Source: an uncultured Alphaproteobacteria bacterium
GTDB lineage: Bacteria; Pseudomonadota; Alphaproteobacteria; Caulobacterales; Hyphomonadaceae
Assembly: GCA_903831255.1 (NCBI GenBank)
Contig: CAIKWZ010000027.1
Coordinates: 1 to 37,157, forward strand
Reading direction: 5' to 3'
Length of the DNA stretch: 37,157 nt
Shown: positions 6,970-17,206 of the stretch, in pieces
Position numbering within the stretch: position 1 is the first letter of the stretch
Layout of the letters: each line of letters begins with the position of its first letter
The notes under the pieces: generated by a model
What the model was told of the DNA's origin: nothing
The model's database searches: none
What the model saw: only the letters and a program-made list of their open reading frames with translations
Translations under genes and position numbers: made by a program

Positions 6970-9900
6970 CTACATCAAGGCGTTTGGCAAGGCCGACTCA
7001 AGGTCCGCCTCAGGAATTTCCATCAGCCGCGGTCCATCTGTCCACACCAGCAGGCACCGGATCTTGAGCTGCGGCCACAAGGACCCGAGTATCGCCCTGT
7101 AGGCGGCCATCTGAGCCTTGTAGCCTGTCCCGATGTCCTCGACCCGCAAAGGAGCGGGTCTGTCGGTCTTGAAGTCGACAATCAGCGCCTCGTTCTCGGT
7201 TCGAACCAGGCGGTCGACCCTGCCGTTGACGATATGGCCTTGAAAAGGCCCGATGATGGGGGCTTCAGCTCGCCCGCCCGGGGCGAAGACGGCGGCGAGG
7301 GCCGGATCGGTGAGTACGCCCATGACCGATGCCAAAATTTCTGCGCGCTCGTCCTCCGAAAGCAGGGGTTGGCGCGAGAGGAAGCCGACGGCGGCCGCCT
7401 CCCGGAGGTCCTGATCAAGATCCGGCAGGGCTTCGAACAGGGTGTGGATAAGTCGGCCGCGCAGAAGTCGCCGCTCTCGTTCGGGTCCCAGAGCTGCGAG
7501 CGCCGGCGGCGTGTCCCCTCCAAGGGATGAGGGGGTGAAGATCCTCGGGGCCGACGCGCTCGGGGGAGCGGGACGATGGAGCCAATCGGGCGCCGCCGAT
7601 GAGGCGGGTGCTGAGAGCCTTTTGTCCAGTCTCGGAGCAAGGGGGCCGAACCTTAGTATATCTCCGTCCGTTGACGCAATTCGCTCGACCCCGGCTTGCC
7701 GCTCCTCGAGGCGCGTCATCGCCTGTTCGCACAGCACATACCAGGATGCCTCATGTCTGCCCGAGGATTCCGCCTTTCCCATCGCGGCGCCGCAGATCAC
7801 CAGACGGTCGCGCGCTCGCGTGAGGGCTACGTAAAGCAGCCGACGATGCTCGCGAAGCGCACGGTCATCCGCCTCGTTGCGCAGCTTCGCGGTTATCGGG
7901 CAGTCTTTGGCTTTCGCCAGCGCCCAGACCGGCGCGCCTGACGGGGCCCTGAACACGCCCTCGCCGGATGCCCGGGGTCCGGAGACCGTGTCGGGCGCGA
8001 TCACGACGGGCGCTTCAAGGCCCTTGGCCCCATGCACCGTCATGACCCGGATTTCGTCCTGGGCGTCCGAGAGCTCGCGCTTCAGCTCGCCCCCGTCGGA
8101 CTCAATGGCTGAGAGGAAAAGTTCGAGATGGCATGGACCCTCGGAGTCAAAGGCCGCCGCCCGATCGAGGAGCGCGCTGAGAGGTTCGCGGGCCTGGCCG
8201 CCGAAGCGCGACAGCATCAGCTCCCACCCCGACGGCAAGTCGCCGTCGGAAGACGTCTCAAGAACAGCGCTCAGGAATTCGAAAGGTGGCGAACCCCTTC
8301 TCTGCAGAACCCCCTCAAGAAATCTTCGAACGCGAACATGGTCCGGCTCATCCGAGGCTCGCAACTGTCCCCAGAGACTCTGGCCACGTGCCCGCTGACT
8401 CGCGAGGGGCACAAGATCCGCGTCATCGTCGAGACCGCCGAACGGTCCTTTGAGGATTTCTGCAAGCGTCAGGTCGTCCTCGGGACATAACGCAAAGCGT
8501 ACAAGATTGAGAAGGTCCTGCACCGGCAGGCTCTCGAGGAGCTCCAGCCGATCGGCTCCGGCGACGGGCAGACCTGATTTCTTCAGCGCCTGAAGGATGG
8601 CGTCGAACAGACCTCCCTTGCGGCCTCTTACGAGAATGAGAAAATCTCCCGGGCGCGCCGGCCGCAGCGTTTCGCCGTCCCAGATCCCTGCCCCTTCCTC
8701 GAGCTCTTTCCTGATGTATTCAGCAATGGCGCGCGCCAGCTTCTGTTTAGGGGAGGCGGCGCTCTCCTGTCCAAGCGGGGCATCCCATGGCTCCCGTTCG
8801 GCGACCTGGTCCCTTTGAGTCAGCGGCCAGATCTCGACCGACCCCTCGTGCTCCCTTCGATATGCGGTGTGGCGCCATGGATCGGACAATTGAGCTGTCG
8901 AGATCGAAAAGGGCGCCGCGCCGTTGAAGGCCGCCGGATCAAAGGTTTCGTCGACGAAACCAAGGACGGATCGGGCGGAGCGGAAAGACATGTCGAGGCG
9001 AGGGTCCTCGAATCGCGTGCGCGACGCTGAAGCACGCAGCTGGAAGTCCTGCCTTTCGGCGATGAACCGTTCAGGATCGGCGCCCTGGAAGGAGTAGATT
9101 GACTGCTTCTGATCGCCGACAACGAACAAGGTCGAAGGATGAGCGCGTTCGATCCCTGAACCGACAAAGAAATTGGCGGTCAGGGCGCGGATAATGGCCC
9201 ATTGCGAAGGACTGGTGTCCTGAGCTTCATCGAGCAGGATATGTCGCAATCCGCCGTCAAGTTTCCAGAGCACCCATTCGGATGCGCCCCGCTCCGTGAG
9301 AAGATGACGGACGGTGCGAATGAGGTCTTCAAAATCGAGGCCGGCGCCGGATCGTTTGCGATGGGCGAAATCTTCGAAGACTGCATGGGCGAGCCGAACA
9401 AGGGCCGCAGATCGCTCGAAGGTCGTTCGGATATCGAAGGCGGCCTTTGCATGCCGCATACGAAGGCATTCCCGTCCCGAGAATGTCGGAGCGATCTGGA
9501 AAAGAGCCTCCAGGGCCGGCGCCCTCGCGAGCTGCTCTTTTTTGTAGAAGTTGCGCTTACGTTGATCGCCCTGGCGCGTCTGGAACACGCCGCAATAGTC
9601 GGCGAACCGGTCCTTGTCGGAGGCGCTGGAGAGCACTTCCTCTATCAGGGTCGACGCGTCGCTGGCGGCGTGCCCTGCCTCGCGCAGGGCATCGAGCGTC
9701 TGTTGGAGGGTTTCTCTCGGCAGATCGGCGTTCACAGCTCGGGAACAGATGGCGTCGGATGTCTCTTCAGGTGCGTTGAGGTCCAGGCGAAGCTGTTCAA
9801 TTGCACTTTCAAGATCCCCGGCGTCCCGGATGAAGTCCTCGAATTCGCTGCGGCGGGCGTTCAGGTCCTGAAGGACGACAGCAACTCCCCGTCCTCCGGC

Positions 9901-10482
9901 CGCCTCGCCTGCGATCCGCGCCGCCTCGCGAAGCCGGCTGTCTCCCCTGGAGATGATCGCCCCCAGGTTTTCAAACGAGCGATTCCAGAGTCTCATCGCC
10001 TGCGGCTCGTCGAGCTCGCGAAATCCCGGTGCGATGCCCGCCTCGAGGGGAAAGCGCTTCAGGATCCGGCCACAGAAGGCGTGGAGTGTCTCGATGCGGA
10101 GCCCCCCTGGAGTTTCGAGGGCTTGCGCGAACAGCTCCCGCGCTCGCCCGATATCCTCGAGCCTGTAGGAGCTCTCCGGCTTGTCTTCGAGGCGCGACAG
10201 GGCCGCTCTCAGGCGATCGGCGTCCATCACGCACCATTCGCCAAGGCGCTGAAAGAGACGCGCCTGCATCTCGCTGGCAGCGGCCTTGGTGTAGGTCACG
10301 CAGAGAATCTCGTCGGGCCTGACGTTTTCAAGCAGGAGAAGTCGGGCCACACGGTCGATAAGAACCTTGGTTTTCCCCGATCCGGCGTTGGCGGCGACCC
10401 ATGCTGAGGCGTCCGGGAGGGCTGCGCGTCTCTGACCGCGGATCGCCTCCTCAAACTCCGTCCAGGCGAGCGTGTTCGTCAT
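6970..10482 (-). CDS. addA: Double-strand break repair helicase-nuclease AddA (alphaproteobacterial type)
   Basis: AddA is the UvrD-like helicase and nuclease subunit of AddAB, which resects double-strand ends for RecA. The 1170-residue protein shows all expected motifs: Walker A ANAGSGKT (K37), CVTYTKAAASEM (motif Ia), LLDEAQDTSPSQW (motif II), VVGDQKQSIYSFQGA (motif III), VMTVHGAKGLEAPVV (motif V), VALTRARDRLVI (motif VI), and at the C-terminus the RecB-type nuclease ALIVDFKTD (D1103, K1105) with YKAQMAAYRAIL. The ATG overlaps the end of addB by 4 bases (ATGA), so the two subunits are coupled. Nothing appears truncated. Confidence 0.95.
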   Translation of the reverse strand: MTNTLAWTEFEEAIRGQRRAALPDASAWVAANAGSGKTKVLIDRVARLLLLENVRPDEILCVTYTKAAASEMQARLFQRLGEWCVMDADRLRAALSRLEDKPESSYRLEDIGRARELFAQALETPGGLRIETLHAFCGRILKRFPLEAGIAPGFRELDEPQAMRLWNRSFENLGAIISRGDSRLREAARIAGEAAGGRGVAVVLQDLNARRSEFEDFIRDAGDLESAIEQLRLDLNAPEETSDAICSRAVNADLPRETLQQTLDALREAGHAASDASTLIEEVLSSASDKDRFADYCGVFQTRQGDQRKRNFYKKEQLARAPALEALFQIAPTFSGRECLRMRHAKAAFDIRTTFERSAALVRLAHAVFEDFAHRKRSGAGLDFEDLIRTVRHLLTERGASEWVLWKLDGGLRHILLDEAQDTSPSQWAIIRALTANFFVGSGIERAHPSTLFVVGDQKQSIYSFQGADPERFIAERQDFQLRASASRTRFEDPRLDMSFRSARSVLGFVDETFDPAAFNGAAPFSISTAQLSDPWRHTAYRREHEGSVEIWPLTQRDQVAEREPWDAPLGQESAASPKQKLARAIAEYIRKELEEGAGIWDGETLRPARPGDFLILVRGRKGGLFDAILQALKKSGLPVAGADRLELLESLPVQDLLNLVRFALCPEDDLTLAEILKGPFGGLDDDADLVPLASQRARGQSLWGQLRASDEPDHVRVRRFLEGVLQRRGSPPFEFLSAVLETSSDGDLPSGWELMLSRFGGQAREPLSALLDRAAAFDSEGPCHLELFLSAIESDGGELKRELSDAQDEIRVMTVHGAKGLEAPVVIAPDTVSGPRASGEGVFRAPSGAPVWALAKAKDCPITAKLRNEADDRALREHRRLLYVALTRARDRLVICGAAMGKAESSGRHEASWYVLCEQAMTRLEERQAGVERIASTDGDILRFGPLAPRLDKRLSAPASSAAPDWLHRPAPPSASAPRIFTPSSLGGDTPPALAALGPERERRLLRGRLIHTLFEALPDLDQDLREAAAVGFLSRQPLLSEDERAEILASVMGVLTDPALAAVFAPGGRAEAPIIGPFQGHIVNGRVDRLVRTENEALIVDFKTDRPAPLRVEDIGTGYKAQMAAYRAILGSLWPQLKIRCLLVWTDGPRLMEIPEADLESALPNALM

Positions 10483-13400
10483 TCCTCGCCCTCGTCAGTG
10501 GTCCATTCGGCTCTGCGCGCCAACCGGTCATAGTCTGACGGCGACCAGGCGAATTCCGCCCTGGGTTTCGAGAGATAAGGCGTCGACTCATCCGCGTAAC
10601 GATTGATGAGGCGTATCAGGCCGGTGAGGATGTCCTCTGCGACGTCCCCCGGAGGCGCCTTCAACCTGAGGGGTTGGCCGTTCTCGCGCGCCGTGGACGC
10701 TGCGCTGGTGGACATCCGGTAGTAGATTAGCTCCTGGACCGGACCCGGTGCGATGGCGCCGAAACCGACCCGGGCCGCGATCGCCGCCTCCAGGGGGAGC
10801 TGTGGTTCGAGTCCGGCTTCGACCTGTTTGGCTCCCTTCGGCTGGCCGGTCTTGAAGTCGACGATGGCGATGCCGCCATCCCTCAGCGCTTCGATGCGAT
10901 CCGCTTTGGCGCCGAGCGTGACCTCTCCGGCCAAAGTGTCGAAAACGATTTTCGCCTCGACCTCTGTTTCGACCTGAATCACCTCCGGGGCGCGGGCCTG
11001 AAGCCATTTCAGGTAGCTCTGAGCGGCGCGTATCCACAAGGGACGCTCGAACTCGATCAGGTTCGCCGATGCCCCCGCCGCCACCAGACGCTCAGTAATG
11101 AGCTGGTCCAGGGAGAGGGTCCGTCCGGAAGCTTCGTGGGTCTCGACCGCGTCATGGACTGCCGTTCCGCGTTGTGCGGCATCAATATCGGCGCCGGCCC
11201 GAAGCAGCCTTTTCAGTCCGAGGACCCTTCGTGCGAAGTCTCCATATGGATCACGTATGAGCTGACCGGCCCGGCTTGGTGAGAAAGTGAGAAGCTGCCG
11301 GCGATCGAGCGGAGGTCTGGGCGCAGGCGGTCGGGCTGGGCGGACACTGTCGACACCTCTGAGCGCTCTCGACCAGGCGATCGGATCGCGATCCCCGGAC
11401 GGGGAGAGGGCCAGATCGGCGCTTTTGGTGTCTCCCAGGCCCCCGGCGCTCAGCGTGCGAAGACGCCAGATCCAGCGGGACGCCACCGACGGTTTGTTAT
11501 CGACCCGCCTGGCTCTGAGAAGGATGACCTCCTTGGCGTTGGCGAGCTGGGCGAAATCGTGCGCCGACAGGCCGATCCTCTCATCAGGGTCGGGAAGTCC
11601 TGACAGTTTGCGAAGTCGTCGGTTGAGAAAGGCGTCGATCGGGGCCGGCTTCGGCCATGACCCTTCATTGAGTCCCGCGAGTATGATCCGGTCCCGGCTT
11701 TGGAGACGGGCCTCGAGCGGACCCCAGATCGCCAGTCGGTTATGCTCCGGGAGCTCCGGGGGAAGGGTCATGCGAGAGGCGACGGCGTCAGCGAACTCGC
11801 ACCATTGTTCGCTGTCCACGCCCCCCAGCTCTCCGCAAAGGTCGCGCAGCTGCTCGATGAAGGCGGCTCCCATCGCACCGGAACGGCCTGACCAGAGACG
11901 CTCGCCAAGCGGATCGTCCGGATGGGCCGCCACGCCTTGAGCGAGCTGCGCGCAGGCCTCCGCCGCATTGACCCCGTCGATGATCCTTTGGGAGAAGACG
12001 TCCTGGTAGGGACGAAGAAGGGCGCATAGTCGTGTCAGCCGCTCGAGAGCCTCTGGCATGACCCCTCGTTGCGCCGCTTCAGAGGACGCACAGCGTGCGA
12101 TCAGATCTTCCAGGGTCCTTGAGAGTCTGGGGCCTCTCAGGAAGCTGCGTTCGAGGGCGCTGACAGCGGCCTGGGTTGTGGTCGTGGACAGACCAAGTTG
12201 TGTCAGATCATGTTTCAGCAGGGCGAGCAGGAGCACCGGATCGGCCGGATCGCGGGCCCAGCGCATGACCAGAAGCAGGAAGCCTCCGCAGCGGGACCGA
12301 TTGAACGGGGCGCCCGATGACGGCTCGAGATGAATGTTCCATTTCTTGAGGATCGCGCTGACCCGTCGGCCGAGTGAAGCTTCGGGCGTAACGAGAGCAG
12401 CGCTTCGATCTGGACGTTCGAGCGTCTCCCGCAAAAGCAGGGCCGCCGCCATCGCCTCTTCGTTCTCGTCTTCCGCCTCGATGAGGGTCAATCCTTCAAG
12501 GCCGGCCTCCACAAGGGCGCCGGCCGGTTCGGGGCGGGCGATTTCACGCAGTCGGTCGTTCCATCCGCGCGTCGTTTCGGCCGGCGCGAGCGCCTCATTG
12601 ATAAGGCGCCGGCGCGCAGTCTGCGCCGGTGTCTCATCCGCGGCCGGCCACCTGCGCACGCACGAAGGAACGATTTTGAGGGTCTCAAGGGTTGCGCGAA
12701 GAGCAAACTGAGGATGACTGGGCGAACGCCCGATCGCGTCCCATCCGGTCTCATCGAGGTCAGGATCAAGCCCGGGCAGAATGACGGCGCCTCGTGGAAG
12801 CGTCACGACCGCCGCCATCAGGCGCCGTGTCGCAGCCGCCGCGCCGGTTGAGCCTGCGATTATGACCGGATTGTCCGGCGGTCGCTTAAGCCATCTTGCG
12901 GCGAGCGCCTCTGCTGCGAGACGTCGTCGGGTCAGTCCGTCGCAGCGACCGATTTCCTGCAGATGTCTCGGCCAGGCCCGAACCACGATCTCCAGGAAAC
13001 GCGATGAACGGCGCCAGTGTTCTGCGAGGTCGGTCTCCAGGGACAGTGTCTCAAGGCGCTCCCAGTCTCCTCCGTCATTCATTTCCGCCTGATCGAGAAG
13101 GCTCGCCAGCTCATCGGCCGCCGCGAGGGCTGATCCCGGAGGCAGGGGAGGGTCCCCTTCGGCCTTGCGCCAGGCCTGGATAAGACGGGCCAGTGCGCCG
13201 CGCCGTCGTCCGGCGGGAAGGGCGGGCGGCGCCTCAAGGGCCTCCGGCCCAATGGCGTCCGCCTCGTCTCCCTCTTCAACATCTCCCAGGGCGCGGATGC
13301 GGGGCATGATCATCGCTCCGCCCATCTCTCGAAAAAGGCTCAGGGCGAGTTCGCGGGCCGATCGGCGATTGGGCGTGAAGATGAGCGCGTCGGCCAAAGC

Positions 13401-13556
13401 TTCCGGACGCTCTCGCGCTCCCGTCTCGTCGATCAGCCCTGCCGCAACCGCCTGAAGAAAGGCGGCCGCCGGAGGCAGGCTGAACACCCGGACAGTGCCG
13501 GGCAGGAACAGACCCTTCTCGCGTGTCAGCGCGCCTCTCCTCTGGACTTGAGCCAT
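10479..13556 (-). CDS. addB: Double-strand break repair protein AddB (alphaproteobacterial type)
   Basis: AddB is the partner of AddA; it scans for Chi-like sequences and carries the second nuclease. The 1025-residue protein has the N-terminal start LFLPGTVRVFSLPPAAAFL, LIFTPNRRSARELALSLF, a divergent helicase-like core without a convincing Walker A, IILAGLNEGSWP, LTFSPSRAGQLIRDPYG, and the C-terminal RecB-type nuclease IAIVDFKTGQPKG (D900, K902) with LEPQLPLEAAI. Lack of an intact ATP site in AddB is the family norm in alphaproteobacteria. The ATG at 13556 overlaps the end of the murU gene by 31 bases. It is unlikely to be anything else given the adjacent addA. Confidence 0.93.
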   Translation of the reverse strand: MAQVQRRGALTREKGLFLPGTVRVFSLPPAAAFLQAVAAGLIDETGARERPEALADALIFTPNRRSARELALSLFREMGGAMIMPRIRALGDVEEGDEADAIGPEALEAPPALPAGRRRGALARLIQAWRKAEGDPPLPPGSALAAADELASLLDQAEMNDGGDWERLETLSLETDLAEHWRRSSRFLEIVVRAWPRHLQEIGRCDGLTRRRLAAEALAARWLKRPPDNPVIIAGSTGAAAATRRLMAAVVTLPRGAVILPGLDPDLDETGWDAIGRSPSHPQFALRATLETLKIVPSCVRRWPAADETPAQTARRRLINEALAPAETTRGWNDRLREIARPEPAGALVEAGLEGLTLIEAEDENEEAMAAALLLRETLERPDRSAALVTPEASLGRRVSAILKKWNIHLEPSSGAPFNRSRCGGFLLLVMRWARDPADPVLLLALLKHDLTQLGLSTTTTQAAVSALERSFLRGPRLSRTLEDLIARCASSEAAQRGVMPEALERLTRLCALLRPYQDVFSQRIIDGVNAAEACAQLAQGVAAHPDDPLGERLWSGRSGAMGAAFIEQLRDLCGELGGVDSEQWCEFADAVASRMTLPPELPEHNRLAIWGPLEARLQSRDRIILAGLNEGSWPKPAPIDAFLNRRLRKLSGLPDPDERIGLSAHDFAQLANAKEVILLRARRVDNKPSVASRWIWRLRTLSAGGLGDTKSADLALSPSGDRDPIAWSRALRGVDSVRPARPPAPRPPLDRRQLLTFSPSRAGQLIRDPYGDFARRVLGLKRLLRAGADIDAAQRGTAVHDAVETHEASGRTLSLDQLITERLVAAGASANLIEFERPLWIRAAQSYLKWLQARAPEVIQVETEVEAKIVFDTLAGEVTLGAKADRIEALRDGGIAIVDFKTGQPKGAKQVEAGLEPQLPLEAAIAARVGFGAIAPGPVQELIYYRMSTSAASTARENGQPLRLKAPPGDVAEDILTGLIRLINRYADESTPYLSKPRAEFAWSPSDYDRLARRAEWTTDEGEE

Positions 13557-14251
13557 CGTTCGGCGTCTTCGCGGGCTTCGGGGTCTCCGACATGCAGCCA
13601 GAAAGCGGACATCACTTCACCGAAGAGACGCTGTTGTGAGAGGAAGGCGTCGAACCAGACATTCGCGGAGAAGGGTTCCGCCAGATAGGCTTGCAGGCGG
13701 TCTGCGGAGGTCACATAGGCACCAGCGAACACGTAGGGTGCCCGCTCGCGTCCGCCTCGTCGTTCCAGACGTCCGTCTTCAAGGCGGTAAAAGTCGCCCG
13801 CGCCCCCGAAACCCAGGGTGGAGTTCATGTCCGCCAGCAGCAGAAGGGCATCCATCCGCTTCGGATCATATCTTTCAGCGAGCCTCAGAAAAGAATCGTC
13901 TCCGGTTGTGTCCCAGGTCACGTCCGTATTGATGACGAAAAACGGGTCTTTGCCGAGAAGAGGCAACGCTTTCACCACCCCGCCTCCGGTTTCGAGGAGT
14001 TGGGCGCGCTCGTCGGAGATAAGGATGCTGAGGTCATGGCGTCGAGAGAGATGATCGACGACCTGGTCGGCGAAATGGTGGACGTTGACGACGGCTCTTT
14101 CAACTCCCTGCAGGACCAGCTTGTCCAGAACCCGATCGATCAGGGTTCGGCCATCGACCTCAACCAGGGCCTTCGGGCGCGTCAGGGTCAGAGGGCGCAT
14201 CCGCGTCCCCAGTCCGGCCGCCAGCAGCATAGCCGTTCGGACAGCGGTCAT
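13526..14251 (-). CDS. murU: N-acetylmuramate alpha-1-phosphate uridylyltransferase (MurU-like)
   Basis: A 241-residue nucleotidyltransferase. The signature LLAAGLGTRMRPLTLTRPKALVEVDGRTLIDRVLDKL and FVINTDVTWD define the sugar-1-phosphate nucleotidyltransferase fold; GGGVVKALPLLG follows the usual ETGGG sugar-binding motif. MurU makes UDP-MurNAc from MurNAc-1-P in the fosfomycin-insensitive cell-wall recycling route. The specific substrate is inferred from its coupling to an AmgK-like kinase directly upstream (ATGA, 4-base overlap), the pair that defines this pathway in Pseudomonas and many alphaproteobacteria. Other NDP-sugar pyrophosphorylase activities cannot be excluded from sequence alone. 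Confidence 0.85.
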   Translation of the reverse strand: MTAVRTAMLLAAGLGTRMRPLTLTRPKALVEVDGRTLIDRVLDKLVLQGVERAVVNVHHFADQVVDHLSRRHDLSILISDERAQLLETGGGVVKALPLLGKDPFFVINTDVTWDTTGDDSFLRLAERYDPKRMDALLLLADMNSTLGFGGAGDFYRLEDGRLERRGGRERAPYVFAGAYVTSADRLQAYLAEPFSANVWFDAFLSQQRLFGEVMSAFWLHVGDPEAREDAERWLKSRGEAR

Positions 14252-15342
14252 GGCGAACTCAGAAGATGGGGGGCGGTTGAACGAACGAAATCCTTCAACT
14301 CGCCAAGCGAGGAATGGTCCAGAACCGACGTCAGCAGACGTCGCAGACGGGGCTGGAACTGATCATACCGGGGCTTTGAATCGCGGATCACGAGGCGAGA
14401 GAAGATACCCATGATCCTCAGGATGTTGATCGCCCCAAGAACGCACAAACGCTCATCGAACGCCGCCGCCTGTCCGTCCGTTCGGTTGAGGTAGGCGATC
14501 CGCGCCGCCTCCGCGGCTTCCGGAGAGACCGTTCGGCGCGCATCGTGAAGAAGCATCGACATGTCCCATTCGCCCCATCCGAGCACCGCATCCTGGTAGT
14601 CGAGAAGTCCCACTCGTCCATCGCCCGCGCGGTCTGGCAGCCACAGCAGATTCTCTGCGTGAGTGTCCCGAAGGCAGAGACTTCGCGGCCATTCCAGCGC
14701 GCGTTCGATCAGCGCTTCGCTGACGCGCTCCCATCTCAGGCGGTTTGCGTCGTTGATCCGGATATCCATGTCGCGCCGTGGCGACCAGTCGATGAAAAGA
14801 TCGATGTTCGCCCGAAGCGCCAGATGGTCATACTCGAGGATCGGCCATTCGCCTCCGGGATAGGCGAGGGCGGAAGGTGTGGGGTGAAGATGCGCTCTCC
14901 CGAGGACCTCGCCGGCCGCCGCGTAGAGTACGCGCTCATCCTCGCCCCGTTCGATCGCCCGGGCGAACAGTTCATCGCCCAGATCCTCGAGGACGGCGAG
15001 GCCTCGGGGAATGTCATGAGCGAGGGTCTCCGGAGCTGAGAGACCAAGTGCTCTGAGATGCTCGCCCACCGCCATGAACGCCTCAAGCCTTGAGGCGGCG
15101 AGCCGGGAGACGGCATTCCAGCCCAGACTGAGCCGCGTCTCTTCATCCGCACTTGGGGGGCAGGGGGGGCTTTCAAGAGGCGGGGCGTCCATCAGCATAG
15201 CTGACTGAGATTTGAGGCGAAGGCGCTCATAGCGCCGTGTTGAGGCGTCTGCCGAAAGGGGCGTGCGGAAGGCGTCGCCCCATCCTGAAGAGGAGAGGAA
15301 TTCCCGGATCTCGCTCTCACGAAAATTAGCGCCAGTCGCCAT
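14248..15342 (-). CDS. amgK: Anomeric MurNAc/GlcNAc kinase AmgK-like phosphotransferase
   Basis: A 364-residue member of the aminoglycoside phosphotransferase/choline kinase fold. PLSADASTRRYERL is the nucleotide-binding region seen in AmgK, SLCLRDTHAENLLWLPD is the catalytic loop (Brenner-type HxDxxxxN varied to R-D-T-H-A-E-N), and GLLDYQDAVLGWGEWDM is the metal-binding D-x-D/Q motif. AmgK phosphorylates MurNAc at the anomeric carbon, feeding MurU, whose gene overlaps it. I chose ATG 15342 (MATGANFRESEI) over 15366 and 15402, because the longer versions reach further into tsaE; an AGG lies about 8 bases upstream. Assignment of the exact sugar substrate is inference from context. Confidence 0.83.
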   Translation of the reverse strand: MATGANFRESEIREFLSSSGWGDAFRTPLSADASTRRYERLRLKSQSAMLMDAPPLESPPCPPSADEETRLSLGWNAVSRLAASRLEAFMAVGEHLRALGLSAPETLAHDIPRGLAVLEDLGDELFARAIERGEDERVLYAAAGEVLGRAHLHPTPSALAYPGGEWPILEYDHLALRANIDLFIDWSPRRDMDIRINDANRLRWERVSEALIERALEWPRSLCLRDTHAENLLWLPDRAGDGRVGLLDYQDAVLGWGEWDMSMLLHDARRTVSPEAAEAARIAYLNRTDGQAAAFDERLCVLGAINILRIMGIFSRLVIRDSKPRYDQFQPRLRRLLTSVLDHSSLGELKDFVRSTAPHLLSSP

Positions 15343-15796
15343 CGAACCGCCTGCTCCAGTCGTCATGGTCGCTGAGACGAGCGATTCGTCCAGGATCGGC
15401 AAACTCTAGCGTAACTTCCAGCCGCCTTGCAGGGAGGCTCGCCCCCATCCGGTCCGGCCACTCGATCAGAAGCAGTCCCTCCTGAGCCTCTTCGAGACCA
15501 AGCTCACGCACCTCGTCTTCAGTTCTCAGACGATAGAGGTCCGTATGCCAGACGGACAGTTGGGGGGTCTCATAGGTCTGAACCAGCGTAAAGGTCGGAC
15601 TTGGCGTCTCGATATCCTCTCCGGCCAGGGCTCTTATGAGGCTTCGCGCAAGAGACGTCTTGCCGGCGCCGAGAGTTCCCGAAAGGGCGACGACATCTCC
15701 GGGTCGGCAGGCTTTCGCGAGCCTGATCCCAAGCAAGGCTGTTGCTTCATCGTCGGGCAGGAAGATCTGGAGGCGTGGATGCGTCATCTTGGTCAT
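15326..15796 (-). CDS. tsaE: tRNA threonylcarbamoyladenosine biosynthesis ATPase TsaE
   Basis: TsaE is the small ATPase that works with TsaB and TsaD to make t6A37 in ANN-reading tRNAs. The 156-residue protein has Walker A ALSGTLGAGKTSLARSL (K46, T47), the switch region TPSPTFTLVQTYE, HTDLYRL, and LIEWPDRM, all in family order and spacing. The ATG at 15796 has GAGGCGG upstream; a second ATG at 15787 is possible. It is first in the minus-strand run tsaE-amgK-murU-addB-addA, so the promoter should lie in the 140-base gap shared with the divergent ferredoxin reductase gene. Confidence 0.94.
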   Translation of the reverse strand: MTKMTHPRLQIFLPDDEATALLGIRLAKACRPGDVVALSGTLGAGKTSLARSLIRALAGEDIETPSPTFTLVQTYETPQLSVWHTDLYRLRTEDEVRELGLEEAQEGLLLIEWPDRMGASLPARRLEVTLEFADPGRIARLSDHDDWSRRFDGDWR

Positions 15797-15936
15797 TATG
15801 TTCCGCCTCGGAGCCTCTGGCGAGAGCCGTTCAGGTATCGGACACTGGAGAGGCGTCAGGGCGGCGATTACGGACCGGAATGAGCCATATTCGGTCGGTG
15901 TAGTCCTTTGGGGCGGACGTAAAGGAGCGTGCGATC

Positions 15937-17175
15937 ATGGCGTCAGGGATTGAACATGTGGTCGTCATCGGGGCTGGGCAGGCGGGGGCGCAGGCCGCTT
16001 ACTCCCTGCGGCAGTCGGGATTTGAAGGCGCCCTCACGCTTTTGGGGGATGAAGCGTACCCCCCCTATCAGCGGCCGCCCTTGTCGAAGGGATATCTGAA
16101 GGGTGAGCTCGAAGCTGATCGGCTGTTTCTCAAGCCCGGATCCTATTATTCGGACAACAGGATCGATCTGGTGACGAGCGCAGCGCCCGTTCGCCTGGAT
16201 CTGGCCGCGCGCCGGGTCGAGTTTCAGGCAGGTCCAGCCCTCGGGTGGGATCGGCTGGTGATCGCCACCGGGGCTCGTCCCAGAATGCTGACCCTTCCCG
16301 GCGCCGGTCTTGACGGCGTTCTCGCCTTGAGAACTCTGGCCGATGTTGATCAGCTCCGTCCATATCTGACGACGGGAGCCCGCCTGATCGTGATCGGCGG
16401 GGGATATATCGGCCTTGAGGCGGCCGCGGCCGCCTGCCGTCTTGGGGTATCGGTGACGCTGCTTGAGGCGGCGCCTCAGCTTCTGGGTCGGGTGACCGGA
16501 CCCGAGATCGCAGACTTCTTTCTTCGGACACATCGGGCGGCAGGCGTCAATGTTCGTTTGAATGCGGTGATCGAGGGCTTCGAGGGGACCGGACGCGTGT
16601 CGACAGTCCGGCTTGCGGGCGGCGAACGTCTGGACTGCGACGTTGTACTCGTCGGCATCGGCGTCATTCCGAATCTGGAGCTCGCCCAGCAGGCTGGCCT
16701 GGCTTGTGGGGCCGGCCTGATCGTCGATCGCGCCGGACGAACATCCCATCCTGATGTCTTTGCTGCGGGAGACCTCGTTCAGAGGCCTTTGGTTCACTAT
16801 GGTCGGGTGGGCCGTCTCGAGTCTGTGCACAACGCCATCGAAGGCGGAAAGATTGTGGCCGCCTCAATCCTTGGTTTGCCGCCCCCGACGGAGGAGGCCC
16901 CCTGGTTCTGGTCGGATCAGTTCGATGTGAAGCTTCAGACGGCGGGACTGTGGACTGGGGCGGACCAGAGGGTGGTGCGGGGTGACCTTGAAAGCGGTCG
17001 TTTCGCCGTCTTCTACCTCAAAGAGGGTCGCATTCTCGCCGTTGATGCTGTAAACGCCGGCCCGGAGTTTCTGGTTGGCAAGCGTCTGGCGGCGCTCTCG
17101 GCTCGCCTCGCGCCTTCCGAATTGGCCGATGTGAACTTATCTATGAAGGAAATTGGCGCTCGCGCCTTGGGTTGA
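15937..17175 (+). CDS. NAD(P)H-dependent ferredoxin reductase (FAD/NAD-binding oxidoreductase)
   Basis: This 412-residue flavoprotein resembles the rhodocoxin/putidaredoxin reductase group (ThcD, CamA), which pass electrons from NADH to a [2Fe-2S] ferredoxin. The N-terminal FAD site [17 protein letters not shown], the LSKGYLKGE segment, [13 protein letters not shown], a second nucleotide site [20 protein letters not shown] for NAD(P)H, the FAD-binding [11 protein letters not shown], and the C-terminal [13 protein letters not shown] are all present. AAAGGAG precedes the ATG at 15937. The downstream ferredoxin gene (31 bases away) is the obvious partner. No cytochrome P450 or ring-hydroxylating oxygenase is in the window, so the final acceptor is unknown. 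Confidence 0.9.
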   Translation: MASGIEHVVVIGAGQAGAQAAYSLRQSGFEGALTLLGDEAYPPYQRPPLSKGYLKGELEADRLFLKPGSYYSDNRIDLVTSAAPVRLDLAARRVEFQAGPALGWDRLVIATGARPRMLTLPGAGLDGVLALRTLADVDQLRPYLTTGARLIVIGGGYIGLEAAAAACRLGVSVTLLEAAPQLLGRVTGPEIADFFLRTHRAAGVNVRLNAVIEGFEGTGRVSTVRLAGGERLDCDVVLVGIGVIPNLELAQQAGLACGAGLIVDRAGRTSHPDVFAAGDLVQRPLVHYGRVGRLESVHNAIEGGKIVAASILGLPPPTEEAPWFWSDQFDVKLQTAGLWTGADQRVVRGDLESGRFAVFYLKEGRILAVDAVNAGPEFLVGKRLAALSARLAPSELADVNLSMKEIGARALG

Positions 17176-17206
17176 AACAGCTGGGTTTCTGGGAGATCGT
17201 TCGTCC

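Noticed and set aside
9202-10407. 401-codon plus-strand frame opposite addA
   Set aside because: Antisense to conserved helicase motifs of AddA, no recognisable domain and no ribosome-binding site.
15943-16830. 295-codon minus-strand frame opposite the ferredoxin reductase
   Set aside because: The reductase is clearly coding on the plus strand; the antisense product shows no family features.
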